DNA of 64,000 nucleotides. Source: Meira nashicola. Lineage: Eukaryota > Basidiomycota > Exobasidiomycetes > Exobasidiales > Brachybasidiaceae. Made by a program: the position numbers and the translations under genes. Positions 10,146 to 20,177 of this stretch are shown here, piece after piece; the stretch's first letter is position 1, and each line of letters opens with the position of its first letter. A model generated the notes under the pieces. That model was not told the origin of the DNA, made no database searches, and saw only the letters and a list, made by a program, of their open reading frames with translations. The stretch is taken from assembly GCA_001600355.1 (NCBI GenBank), contig BCJU01000001.1:4464013-4528012 (forward strand), in the 5' to 3' direction.

Positions 10146-13100
10146 TTAAGATGATTGAGAAGGTGTGAATGCAAAAGTAGGAAAATTCGGTTGTGCTCCA
10201 TTTGGTCGATTGTTGACTTGCTCTGCTGCTGTTGTTGTTCCACCATTCATCAATTCTTGTTCTAAAGCTGCCATCAAATCAAAACCTGCATCATAATAAT
10301 TGGGGAACAAAGTTTCCAAAGACCATAAAGATGGATCATACATATCCATAGAAGGTGTTGTACCATCACTCGGAGATGCATCAATCATCGTTGAACCAGA
10401 AGAAATTGAAGTTTGATTACGACTAGGAGGTAAAGTTGATCGATCAACACTTGTATTATCCCTACTTATGTACAACGGTGTTGGCCAAGGATTAGAAGTC
10501 GAAAATAATGATTGATTATTATTACTCGATTCTGATCCAGAAGATGGTAGAGGTCGATTATCTCCTCTGTATTGATCCAACGTTCCTGTCCATCCAGAAC
10601 TAAATTTCCCCGGAGAAGGCACAAGAGATTTAAACCATTGATCTCTTGGACTTTGCGGAATGGTATTTTGCACATATGGTTGACGCCCTCCATCTTCAGC
10701 TGCTTTTGCATCATTATCATCTCGGGAAGAACGTTTTACGTTCTTTCTGTTAGTGGTTCGCTTCTGATCTTCTCCCATTCGCATTTCGCGCAGTTGAGCA
10801 GCTCTTCGTACATTGGCACCTTTTAAAAATGTTTCCAATCCGGGCATAAATTCTTGTAATTTTTTGATCGTCTTCGCTCTATTTCTTAAGTAGCCCAAAC
10901 AAATATTCAACTTTTCTAAAGTATCATCAATATCTGCTAAATCATGTTCATAAACAAATTCAGTCTTGTTCAATTTCTTGCTATGCTCTTCTTTTGCAAT
11001 TTTCCACCTTTCCATTTCATGAAGCAAGACTAACTGAAAAGTCAAAGCAGAATGAACCAAATGACTTTGCAAGAACGTTGCCATCTGTAACAAAGAATTT
11101 GCCCTTTCCAAATCGATTCGAGCTTCATAAATACCATAAGCAGCTTCTAAGCAAGCCAAAGTTGATCTTCGGAACCTAGGATCTTTAATTCCTTTTCCCA
11201 AATAAGATCGATGAGCATGCAAGAGGCGGAAATAAGCTTGATCGTTGAGTACCGAACGTTGAAGAGTATAAAATCGTTCTTCAGATGCTGTTGAGCCCGG
11301 TCGAGCGTCGGACATTTGTTTTGCACGTAATCTCATTGCGCTTACGGCATCTCTTCCATCTTCAGATAAAGCGGGAATTTGCAAATATCCTGGTAATCGA
11401 TCAAAGAGTGCATGAAATTGATCGTCCAAATCTAGGATATCCGTATACGGAAGAGGAGCACCTTTTTCATTTTCCAATTCTACTTTTACCCTTGATAACC
11501 TTGCAAACGCAAGCGAAAACGAAACGACTGTATTCTGTTTTGGAATAGAAGAAGAAGGATTCGATTGCAAGATCAAATCTGCTGCATGCGGAGAAAGAAG
11601 GTCTTGATCGTCCACTGGCGCAGGAGGTGCCGTATGATCGATACCTCGATGAATAACATGGTATTGGTTCAAATGATTGCTGATAAAACAATCCATTGTC
11701 ACAAGATTTGTCCAAATTTTTCTTCCTAGTTCCCTATGTGCTATATTATCTTCAAATTCTGTCATCCATGATCCGAATCGCATCGTCGTATTGATTACTT
11801 GTTTATCAGATTGTGAAATGTCAGCATTAGCAGAAAGAACAACATGATCTTCTGTATCTGATTCAACTTGTTCTTTGTCCATAGTTTCTCTTGATTTCTT
11901 TTCAGATATCATCTTGTATGCGTCATCATATCCGCTTCCCAATCGATTCAAACCAAGATTAACTGCAATATAGATGGCCGTATTGGCACGTTGTCCGAAA
12001 TAAGCAATACCAGTTTGAGAGTTTTGAAAAACGGATCTAGAAGGATTGACCATAGTTGATGATATAAAGTCATTTAACATCAAATATTGGATTGACCAAA
12101 GCGTTGGCAAAGGTAAATATTCGGATAAATTTGAGTGAAATTTAGCTGCATCCGCTAAATATTTGCAACCTTTTGCAACTTCCTCTTCTGTTGTACCAAC
12201 AGGAACACATCCCATCGAAATTAATTCTTCTAATTTGCAAAATCGTGCACTTTGTTCAACCAGGGTGAAAACCAAAGCAATCATGCTTTGATTTGGCACA
12301 GAACAAATAGCAAAATCTTTCTCTTTCGAATTCGATAAAACGTAAAACTCGCTCGTCGGTTTATGGAGTAGGCATGAAATTGGTTGAAACGGAAATTCGC
12401 CGGTTCGTAATCCTAAACCATCTAAATCGTTCCAAAATTCTGTCATTTGCTTATTCCATAAAGATCGATTGAATATTCCACGGATCGGCTCCATTTCCTC
12501 CATGTACATATTGATCAATCTTTCTGTAATTTCACGACTAGGTAACTGTGTTAGAGAGACTGCCAAAATCTTTACGTCCACTCGTGTTTCCTGTTCAAAT
12601 GGTGGGGGAAAGAATGGATTTAAACCTTCCATGAACCCTCCAAATGCGGTCATTTTTAATTTTCTTGCGATACCGTTAGGCGGAGGATGCAAGTCGTAAT
12701 GCAATAATTCTCTAAGATCGCCTAATGCTCGCATCGAAGGCGTTCGATCATCTCGAGGAGATAGAGAGCCAGATTTACGCGTTCTACTTCGTCTAATTGA
12801 CATGCTTTTGGACCTTTTGTCTTCGTATTCAGAATCGACTTCAGACGCTGAATTGATGTCTGATTCGGAAACAGTTAAGGATTCTCTTCTTTTCCGTTTA
12901 AGTTTCTTCAGTACTGTTTCCACAATCAATCCAACGTCGTCGTCTGTTTGGCGTCTGTGATTCTTTTTGTGTTTCCTTTTATCCGTTCGCTTTCCGTTAC
13001 TCTGATTGACAATTCTTGTATGATCATCGCTACTTTGTTGATCATCATATTCGTACTCCACTTGTTCTCTAGAATCATTTAATGCAATATCTTCATCACG

Positions 13101-13301
13101 TTCATCACCCCATCTACATCGATCCGCAATTCCACGTATTACACAGCTATTACACCTTGGCACATTTCTATCGCATTTAATCTTGCGTAATTGACACTGT
13201 GTACAGCTCAATGCTTTTCGATTCCTTCTCTGTTTCACTTTGTTTGTTGTAGTAGTTGTTGATTCAACGTTCCAACTCGAAGGTCCTCCATTTACCGCCA
13301 T
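10146..13301 (-). CDS. Zn2Cys6 transcription factor with fungal-specific middle domain
   Basis: From the ATG at 13301 this is a 1051-aa nuclear regulator. The Zn2Cys6 binuclear cluster lies at Cys33, 36, 43, 50, 53 and 62 (spacing 2-6-6-2-8) and is preceded by a basic patch. Lys/Arg-rich segments (about residues 105-175) may be nuclear localisation signals. The large middle region (about 230-800) has the length and helical character of the fungal-specific transcription factor domain. The C-terminus is Ser/Asn/Thr-rich with acidic and aromatic residues, as in activation domains. An in-frame ATG at 13373 would add 24 residues. I prefer 13301 because a TATA-like TTATAAA at 13411-13417 would leave almost no leader for the upstream ATG. 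It neighbours a monooxygenase and an exporter, which it might control. Confidence 0.88.
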   Translation of the reverse strand: MAVNGGPSSWNVESTTTTTNKVKQRRNRKALSCTQCQLRKIKCDRNVPRCNSCVIRGIADRCRWGDERDEDIALNDSREQVEYEYDDQQSSDDHTRIVNQSNGKRTDKRKHKKNHRRQTDDDVGLIVETVLKKLKRKRRESLTVSESDINSASEVDSEYEDKRSKSMSIRRSRTRKSGSLSPRDDRTPSMRALGDLRELLHYDLHPPPNGIARKLKMTAFGGFMEGLNPFFPPPFEQETRVDVKILAVSLTQLPSREITERLINMYMEEMEPIRGIFNRSLWNKQMTEFWNDLDGLGLRTGEFPFQPISCLLHKPTSEFYVLSNSKEKDFAICSVPNQSMIALVFTLVEQSARFCKLEELISMGCVPVGTTEEEVAKGCKYLADAAKFHSNLSEYLPLPTLWSIQYLMLNDFISSTMVNPSRSVFQNSQTGIAYFGQRANTAIYIAVNLGLNRLGSGYDDAYKMISEKKSRETMDKEQVESDTEDHVVLSANADISQSDKQVINTTMRFGSWMTEFEDNIAHRELGRKIWTNLVTMDCFISNHLNQYHVIHRGIDHTAPPAPVDDQDLLSPHAADLILQSNPSSSIPKQNTVVSFSLAFARLSRVKVELENEKGAPLPYTDILDLDDQFHALFDRLPGYLQIPALSEDGRDAVSAMRLRAKQMSDARPGSTASEERFYTLQRSVLNDQAYFRLLHAHRSYLGKGIKDPRFRRSTLACLEAAYGIYEARIDLERANSLLQMATFLQSHLVHSALTFQLVLLHEMERWKIAKEEHSKKLNKTEFVYEHDLADIDDTLEKLNICLGYLRNRAKTIKKLQEFMPGLETFLKGANVRRAAQLREMRMGEDQKRTTNRKNVKRSSRDDNDAKAAEDGGRQPYVQNTIPQSPRDQWFKSLVPSPGKFSSGWTGTLDQYRGDNRPLPSSGSESSNNNQSLFSTSNPWPTPLYISRDNTSVDRSTLPPSRNQTSISSGSTMIDASPSDGTTPSMDMYDPSLWSLETLFPNYYDAGFDLMAALEQELMNGGTTTAAEQVNNRPNGAQPNFPTFAFTPSQSS

Positions 13302-13708
13302 CCTAAATATATTGTTGTTCTTTCTGAGGTATTGATGATCATGGGGAAGAAAAAACAATCGGCACAATGACAAGGGTACAAGAGCCCGTTTTCGAGAAGC
13401 ATGCTGCTATCTTATAAAGAAAGTGTCCAGGTGTCACGCATGTTCAGGAACACATGAATATATGCACGTAAAAAGCTGAGCGGACACAAAAAACTGAGCC
13501 CGTTCCGATTAAAGTTAAGGGTACGTGTGTAGTGTGTAGTGTGTAAGAATTTTCCTAGATTTACGCGTAAGCCTGTCACAATCTGCATTGACACACACAC
13601 ACAATGAGAAAAGGCTAAAAAGTGGTGTATAAATTGTAAGAATGATAATAATGTACAAAATTGAGGTGAATCAGTTGGAAAAAAAAGGTATCTTTATATA
13701 ATCTTCCT
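13302..13708. other. Intergenic region upstream of the Zn2Cys6 gene
   Basis: It contains TTATAAA at 13411-13417, on the side expected for the minus-strand regulator, and a CA-dinucleotide run near 13590. No gene is seen. Confidence 0.45.
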
Positions 13709-15007
13709 TCAAACTTTCTCGGAAGTAGGTGTCGTTTTATTCTTTGATGCTAATTGTTCCAAGATTGGATATTCTTTTAGCTTATAATCTTCGTCATCTT
13801 CACCTTCGGGGAATTTTCTTGCAATGAAAGGTTGAGTGAAGATTTTGCAAAGAGTCCAAAAGACAAAATGTAAAATTGCAATTCCAAACCAACTCTTTGG
13901 ATGCATAATTCCAGGAACAAAAGAAGGAACTTCTTGAATTTTTGCAACGAATGGTTTAAATGCATTTTCGTATTCTTTAAGAGCTGTGATTGGATTTTCA
14001 TCTTTTTTGAGTAAACTTAATTCTCCTGCTAAAACATAAGCTCCTAAAATGGCTAGAGGAGTTCCCATTCCAGTTAAAGGTGTAGGTGCATAAGCTGCAT
14101 CACCAATGCAAACTACACGATTTACTGACCATCTTTTCATTCGAATTTGCGAAACAGCTTGAAAATAGAAATCTTCAGCCTTATCCAACGACTTCATCAA
14201 TCGATCAGCTTCATATCCTGCATCAGAAAATTCTTCTTTTAACAATTCGATTTGTGCAGATCTATCATGCGATCTTGAAATTTTACGCCATTTTTCCTTT
14301 TCTTCTTCTGTTGTTGGCATTTTGCTAAACATTGGTCGAATTGTACCATAAGGATCAGGTCGTAAAGAGATCAAACGTGATTTTGTAGCATGATAAATTC
14401 TCCACCAATCCGTATCAGTTGAATCGCGTGGAGCAGTCCAATAGCCGATATACATATTTTTGTCGATCACTTGCAAATCTTCTGCATCGAAACATTGTTT
14501 ACGCAATTTTGACCATTGACCATCAGCTGCAACTACGATGTCATACTCGATCTCCTCGCCGTTGCTTAAAAGAACTTTTACAGAGTTTTCGTTATTTTCC
14601 AAGACCTTTTCCACAGTGACGCTGAATTTGTACTGGATGTTCTTGTCATGAATTGTTGATTGGTATAACATATCTGCTAAATCTCCACGTAAGATTTCAT
14701 ATTCCGATGTTGGACTTGGACATTTGGTTTCAACTCCTTCGATCCAAACCGGGAAACTTGCAATCGGCTTTCCTTTTCCAGTTACGAATTGACAACCAAT
14801 TTCAGTCGTATTACGCTTTTTCAATTCTTCGTATAATCCCATATTACGAATCACTTTCATTGCCGTTCCACGAATATCAATATTTTGTCCTTGTGCTAAA
14901 AGTTTTTCAGATCGTTCCAAGACTGTAACTTGAGCATTGATCCCTTTCGAAAGATGATAAGCCAAGATTGGGCCAGCAATACCTGCTCCTGAGATGAGAA
15001 CACGCAT
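13709..15007 (-). CDS. FAD-dependent aromatic-hydroxylase-type monooxygenase
   Basis: The start at 15007 gives 432 aa and begins with the beta strand and dinucleotide-binding motif MRVLISGAGIAGPILAYHL. An in-frame ATG at 15064 would add a polar leader. The three hallmarks of class A flavoprotein monooxygenases are visible: GxGxxG at the N-terminus, the DG region (VVAADGQWSKLR), and the GD motif (VVCIGDAAYAPTPLTGMG) that contacts the FAD ribose. The family uses NAD(P)H and oxygen to hydroxylate aromatic or polyketide substrates. The exact substrate cannot be read. A hydrophobic stretch near the C-terminus (about residues 375-395) could associate with membranes. It is divergent to a DHA2 exporter, with 855 bp between the two starts. 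Confidence 0.85.
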   Translation of the reverse strand: MRVLISGAGIAGPILAYHLSKGINAQVTVLERSEKLLAQGQNIDIRGTAMKVIRNMGLYEELKKRNTTEIGCQFVTGKGKPIASFPVWIEGVETKCPSPTSEYEILRGDLADMLYQSTIHDKNIQYKFSVTVEKVLENNENSVKVLLSNGEEIEYDIVVAADGQWSKLRKQCFDAEDLQVIDKNMYIGYWTAPRDSTDTDWWRIYHATKSRLISLRPDPYGTIRPMFSKMPTTEEEKEKWRKISRSHDRSAQIELLKEEFSDAGYEADRLMKSLDKAEDFYFQAVSQIRMKRWSVNRVVCIGDAAYAPTPLTGMGTPLAILGAYVLAGELSLLKKDENPITALKEYENAFKPFVAKIQEVPSFVPGIMHPKSWFGIAILHFVFWTLCKIFTQPFIARKFPEGEDDEDYKLKEYPILEQLASKNKTTPTSEKV

Positions 15008-15862
15008 TATGAATGATTGAAATGTGTTGTATTTGTGTGGTGATTGGGATTTAACTTTGATCAATTCACCTTCTTGACCTAGGTTTTATATGTTTAAGCT
15101 CATTTCCGTAGAATCCTGGTAAGTTATAACATTACGTTATATTACGAAAATGATGATGTATGTATGTTTGTGCAGGATGTATGCAGAATGAATGCTTTAA
15201 GATTGCGGACTTCTCCACCTTTCTCCGTGCACATATGCCTGCCATGCATTTAAATCGCGCGGATTCCAAAAAACTTCTTTGACAAGAGCGCGGTGTTTAA
15301 CGCACTTAAGCAACACATTATCGCCGAGGAAATAAAACATTCCAAACAGTAAGGGAACAAGAACCAATATGAACACGGGTTACCGGCGGTAAGCGTAAAA
15401 ATAAAGTGCGAAGGGGAACGCGTTTAAGTCAATCAAAAGATAGACAGTTGAATTGACGTTCCCGGCGCTTTTGCCTGGAGCTAAATCTGATTCCCGCTAA
15501 AAGCAAAATTTTAGAACTTTTATTCGTTCCCCCCTTTGTACATATTTGATATAATTTGTGCTGAGCATAAAAAGGGTTTAAGCCCGTGTATGTATTAAAA
15601 GTGTAGCGTACTTTCTTAATCCCGCGGTCGAAAGGATTTTAAAAAAATGAGAAGGAGAGTCAGAGAGGTACCTGGATGCATGCATGTAAACAGTTGATTG
15701 ACGGATAAACATCAATAAACTTTCTCGACAGGACGGACATAAGTGACATGTTTTGCACAGTCATAGAATATGGTTTCATTTTCACAAAAAGTATAAAGAT
15801 GCTACTTTATTCTTCAACGTGATCAAATGAACGTCAACATTCCCTTTCCTTTACAAGAAAAG
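15008..15862. other. Shared upstream region of monooxygenase and MFS exporter
   Basis: An 855-bp bidirectional region with no gene. Several GC-rich patches (around 15240-15480) stand out in otherwise AT-rich sequence. AGTATAAAG at 15789-15797 is a TATA-like site about 66 bp before the exporter start. Confidence 0.45.
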
Positions 15863-17710
15863 ATGTCGTCGTCAGCTGTTCAAACACAAATGGCTTCTAT
15901 GCCTGTTCCTGTTCCTTCGGTGACAGCTGCTAATACGATTGAAACGGCAAGTGTTAGTCGTCATTCATCTGAAGTTGATATTTCAAAAGTAGAAAATGAT
16001 GCTGAATCAAATCATTCTGAAAAGCAAATATCAGATGATCAACCACCATCAAAACAACAAGTTGGACCACCAATCGATCCTGATTTACAAGCTCCAGTAA
16101 TTCTTAATCGTCGTGAATTTTTACCACTTTATTTCGGAATGTTATTATCAATTATTATTGTTTCTTTGGATAATACAATCGTTGCAACTGCTCAAGTTCC
16201 AATCGTTTCGGATTTAGGTGGTGCAAGTTTGATTACATGGTTACCTGCAACTTTTTTAATTGGTCAATGTAGTTTCACTCTTATGTTCGGTCAAGTTTTA
16301 ACTATTTTCCCAAGTAAGATGGTTTATCTTATTGCAATATTCTTATTCGAACTTGGTAGTGTCGTTTCAGGAGTTGCTCCAAATATGGCTGCTATGCTTG
16401 CTGGAAGAACAATATCAGGTATTGGAGCAGCAGGTATATTTATGGGAATGGTTCAAGTCTTAGTTGAAAGTACAACTTTAGCAGGTCGTGCAATTTATAT
16501 GGGTCTTTTAGGAGCAATGTTTTCCATTAGTATGGTTTGTGGTCCTTTGATCGGAGGTGCATTCTCTGATTCAGTTACATGGAGATGGTGCTTTTATATC
16601 AACTTACCCGTCGGAGGTGTAACTGTTATTGCAGTTTTATTCTTATTCCCAATGAGACCTGCTTTAGGTCAAAGCAAAACCAAAAGATTATCCGTTCTAA
16701 AAAGATTATTACAACTAGATTGGATCGGTGTTATCCTTTTAACCGGTATCGTTTGTATGGTAATCGTTCCAATGCAAGAAGCACAAAATAACGGTTGGGC
16801 ATCTGCAGCTACTTTAGTGCCAATTTGTATGACCCTTGTCGTTTTAGCCGTAACAGGAGCTTGGTTTTGGTATCGTGAAAAGAGTGATTCAATGAACACA
16901 ATGTTACCACTCAAATTATTCGCAGATTTAAACTTTTTAGGTTGCTGTTTAGGAAGCTTTTTGGTTTTTTGGATCACGATCAACGAAATTTATCTTATCC
17001 CACTATTTTATGAAACCGTTTTAGGACATTCTGCTTTGGATAGCGGTGTTGATATGTTGGCTTTAGTCATCACTTTTGGTTTAGGAGCAGTTTTTGGTGG
17101 AGTTTTATCGAAAAAGAGTGGACATTATTATCCTCAATTTTTATTATTCCCTTTGATTGGTATAATTGCAAGCGGATTATTGTATACCATCAAAATTGAA
17201 TCTTCAACGGGATTCCATATTGGAACACAAATTTTATTAGGTGTTGCTTTAGGTCCAATGATTCAAAGTCCAATGCTCGCTTTACAAGCTAATTGTCCTG
17301 ATAAACGTTTAATTTCACGTGCTTTAGCATTTTGTGGTTTCGCTCAAAGGTTTGGAGGTGGAATTGGTTCTTCTATTACAGGTGCAATGTTAGCAGGTCA
17401 ATTGCCAGGTCAAATTCGTAAAGAATTAATTGAAATCAATGTTGATCCAACTGCTTATCAAAATTTATCTTATGACGTTCTTAGAAATCAACCTCAAGGT
17501 CCAATTCGTGATGCTCTTTTACGTGCACTTACGTCAACAATTGATTTAATTTCACTCGTTGGTATTCCTCTCTTTGCTGCTTTATTCTTTACCGCTTTAT
17601 TTTTGATCAAAATTCGTAATATCAATACAGAAAAGCAAGTAATGAAAAAGGACGTCATTCGCAAAGTACTTTGTATGTCTAACAAACATCATGAAGATTC
17701 ACAGGCATAA
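15863..17710 (+). CDS. MFS drug:H+ antiporter, DHA2 (14-TM) family
   Basis: From the ATG at 15863 the protein has 615 aa (an in-frame ATG at 15827 adds 12). A polar Ser/Gln-rich cytoplasmic N-terminus of about 85 residues precedes the first membrane segment. TM1 has the DHA2-type LDNTIVATAQVPIV pattern. The following helices carry AGRTISGIGAAGIFMGM and GPLIGGAFSD, then WRWCFYINLPVGG, all typical of the Azr1/Sge1-like 14-helix antiporters. Motif A in the loop after TM2 is degenerate (FGQVLTIFPSKMVY). Such proteins export drugs, toxins or secondary metabolites at the plasma or vacuolar membrane. The divergent neighbour is an FAD monooxygenase, and a regulator lies beyond it, so a self-protection or export role in that module is plausible. 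Confidence 0.9.
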   Translation: MSSSAVQTQMASMPVPVPSVTAANTIETASVSRHSSEVDISKVENDAESNHSEKQISDDQPPSKQQVGPPIDPDLQAPVILNRREFLPLYFGMLLSIIIVSLDNTIVATAQVPIVSDLGGASLITWLPATFLIGQCSFTLMFGQVLTIFPSKMVYLIAIFLFELGSVVSGVAPNMAAMLAGRTISGIGAAGIFMGMVQVLVESTTLAGRAIYMGLLGAMFSISMVCGPLIGGAFSDSVTWRWCFYINLPVGGVTVIAVLFLFPMRPALGQSKTKRLSVLKRLLQLDWIGVILLTGIVCMVIVPMQEAQNNGWASAATLVPICMTLVVLAVTGAWFWYREKSDSMNTMLPLKLFADLNFLGCCLGSFLVFWITINEIYLIPLFYETVLGHSALDSGVDMLALVITFGLGAVFGGVLSKKSGHYYPQFLLFPLIGIIASGLLYTIKIESSTGFHIGTQILLGVALGPMIQSPMLALQANCPDKRLISRALAFCGFAQRFGGGIGSSITGAMLAGQLPGQIRKELIEINVDPTAYQNLSYDVLRNQPQGPIRDALLRALTSTIDLISLVGIPLFAALFFTALFLIKIRNINTEKQVMKKDVIRKVLCMSNKHHEDSQA

Positions 17711-18238
17711 AATATGTACATTTATTATATCAATCAATCGAAAAATAACAATAAAGTGGCCTGATAGATTTATAATTGTTGACAGTGTGTAATCGATCAA
17801 AATGTCAAATTTAAAGGTCAGATCGCTATATTTTTATTATTTTTTTGCCCTTTGCCCTTGCCGAGGCACAAATAATAAAATTCTAGAAGCATTCGGGCAC
17901 GAGCGCTGCGACTGCGTTAGAATTAGATGTTCCGCCGGCAATAAAAAATAAAGAATAAATTCAGCGTGGCGCTTTGCATGCATTTGCATAAATAGGTTTT
18001 AGTGACTCAAACGATCTTAAGGTCACGGTGAATGATGTATATGTGTGTACCTACGCTCTGTACCTATGTACCTAGGCAACGAGGTACCAAAGCGTGTAAA
18101 AGGGGAAGTGAAAAATTTTCACCAATCATAAAAAAGTCACGTCAAGATGAAAGATATAAAAAGAGGTTCGTCAACACATACCCCTAACATTATACATACA
18201 ACAATCCCAATTGATAATATCAATCAAATCTATAACCG
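17711..18238. other. Upstream region of FET4-like gene
   Basis: Contains CCAAT at 18122-18126, an ACGT-core site TCACGTCA at 18137-18144, and TATAAAAAG at 18155-18163, in order and on the same strand as the FET4-like gene. No gene is seen here. Confidence 0.5.
18155..18163 (+). promoter_or_regulatory. TATA box of the FET4-like gene
   Basis: TATAAAAAG. It is 84 bp before the ATG at 18239 but 369 bp before the first ATG of the long open frame (18524). The long distance argues for an upstream first exon or a long leader. Confidence 0.5.
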
Positions 18239-20023
18239 ATGAAACAACCTTCACATCTTTATAACAACAACAACTTTTTCGATCAACAAGGCGATGAGAC
18301 AACCTTCTTACGCCCCATTGGTAGTATTATCCCCGTAAAAGAAGAAAGACGAATTGGTTGCTTAGCATTGTGCCACGAGGTATTGCTTTGTAACGCCATC
18401 ACTGCCACAGAGTAGTTGCCAAAAGATAAAGAATGGTAAAGGGTACTGCAAATTTTGTAGCACTCTTCCTATCATCACCATAAACAACAATAATAACAAC
18501 AACGACAAGTGTCATCTAACAAGATGCAGGTTTTTGACTTTTTATTAAAGTCATTCATGCCTTTACGTGAAGTAGAAGCATGTGCTAATGATTGCAATAC
18601 TGGCAAAACAGGTAATGAAATTGAAAACGAAGATGGATTAGCAACAAAGCAAGTTAAACGTTTAGAGCGTTTTATTGATTGGCTAGTTAGAATTTCAGGA
18701 AGTAAATATACTTTTATCTTTATTCAAATTGGTTTATTAACTTGGGCTTTTTTAGGAATTCCGTTCAGCAATCAAGCTTTATGGCCAATATTCATTAGTG
18801 ATGTTCAAGCAATAATCAGTTATATCTTTGATACCCTTCTAATGCGTCAACAATTGACAGGTTATGCAGATGAATTAGAAGATATCGCTAAACTTAAATC
18901 AAGAAACGCAAGTAAAGCAAGAATGTTACATGCTTTAATTCAAGAAAAGCCAGACATTTTTACGAAAAGAGAATTGAATGAAACAAGTGAAGTCGAAGAA
19001 GAAGAAGTTACACAAGAACCTTTGATTGAACGCTATTTGACTAAATTAGCTGCATTTACAGGTCATATCGGATTCGTAGGTGTATTTGTACTTTCTATCA
19101 TCGTTTGGCTTGCATTTGGACCGACAAATAAATGGAGTAATCAATGGCAATTATATATAAATTCTGCAACTTCAGCTTGGATGGTTTTCTTATTTTCACT
19201 TTTAGCTGTTGTACGTGAAGGTCATTCGGCTAGATCAAAAAAGTCAACACAAAAACTCAATCAAATCGATCGTGAAATCGAAAGTAGTTTACGTACTATG
19301 ACTGGTGACGTTAAATCAAACGAACCAGTTTTAATCATTTTACCTAAACAAAACTTAGTTCAAACTGTAATCAACGTTTATGCTTATATCGTTGGAGGTT
19401 TAGTTGGTTTGTTTATCTTAATAATCGTTTTTGCTGTTTGGGTTGCAATTGGTCCGGTCATGTCTTTCAATGATAATTGGTGGCTTTTAATTGGAACTTA
19501 TTCTGGTTTAATTGGTATGAATGACGGTTTCGTTTTACGTAACGTTCAAAATGTTATTGAATTATTCGAAAGCAAAGAATTCGGTAAAATCTTAGAAGAT
19601 GATAAAGAGTTGCTCAACTGTATTCATGCAAATAATGATGGCAAACTTAGCTCAACGAACAAATCTTTATCTCAACGTATCTCAATAACCGTTTGCAATT
19701 TTACTGCTCATCAAATGACAGTTGTTATAGGTTTCATTTCTATTACTGGAATGTTAATTGGAGCTTCAGTAATGCATTGGAGTTTAACCGGTCAATTGAT
19801 TTGCAACGTTCCACCTTCAATCATTGAAAGCTTTTTCATGCAAGTTTTAATTACAGGTCATATGGCAAACGATAAACGTAAACAAAAGGATACTTTGGAA
19901 GCACTTCAAAATCGTTCAGTACTCTTGCAATCTATCAAAAGATTGGAAATTGAAACTATCGCTAAAGATGAAAAGCAAGAATATATATCAAATGACATCA
20001 AAGAAGATGAAGCTACCGACTAA
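18239..20023 (+). CDS. FET4: Low-affinity iron/transition-metal permease, Fet4-like
   Basis: The main open frame runs from ATG 18524 to 20023 (499 aa) and matches yeast Fet4 along its length. It shows the first membrane pair followed by DTLLMRQQL, a second block with NQWQLYINSATSAW, a third with NWWLLIGTYSGLIGMNDGF, and near the end TGQLICNVPPSIIESFF. Fet4 is a plasma-membrane permease for Fe(II) that also takes Cu and Zn. The promoter layout suggests that translation begins at 18239: a first exon 18239-18379 (47 codons) could splice from GAG/GTATTG to the AAG at 18523, in frame with ATG 18524. This exon is tentative because it is weakly conserved-looking and the acceptor is not CAG. The long frame itself is secure. 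Confidence 0.85.
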
Positions 20024-20177
20024 AAATGTCAATGATATCTAAGTACATCTTCCCCTTTCATTTCATCAATCTTCCTCCATCTAGGTAAATTATACATAGA
20101 ATCTGTTACACACCTGTCTATTTTGTGATAAGAATATATGACATTTACCATACTAGCTTGCTAAATTATACAATTGT

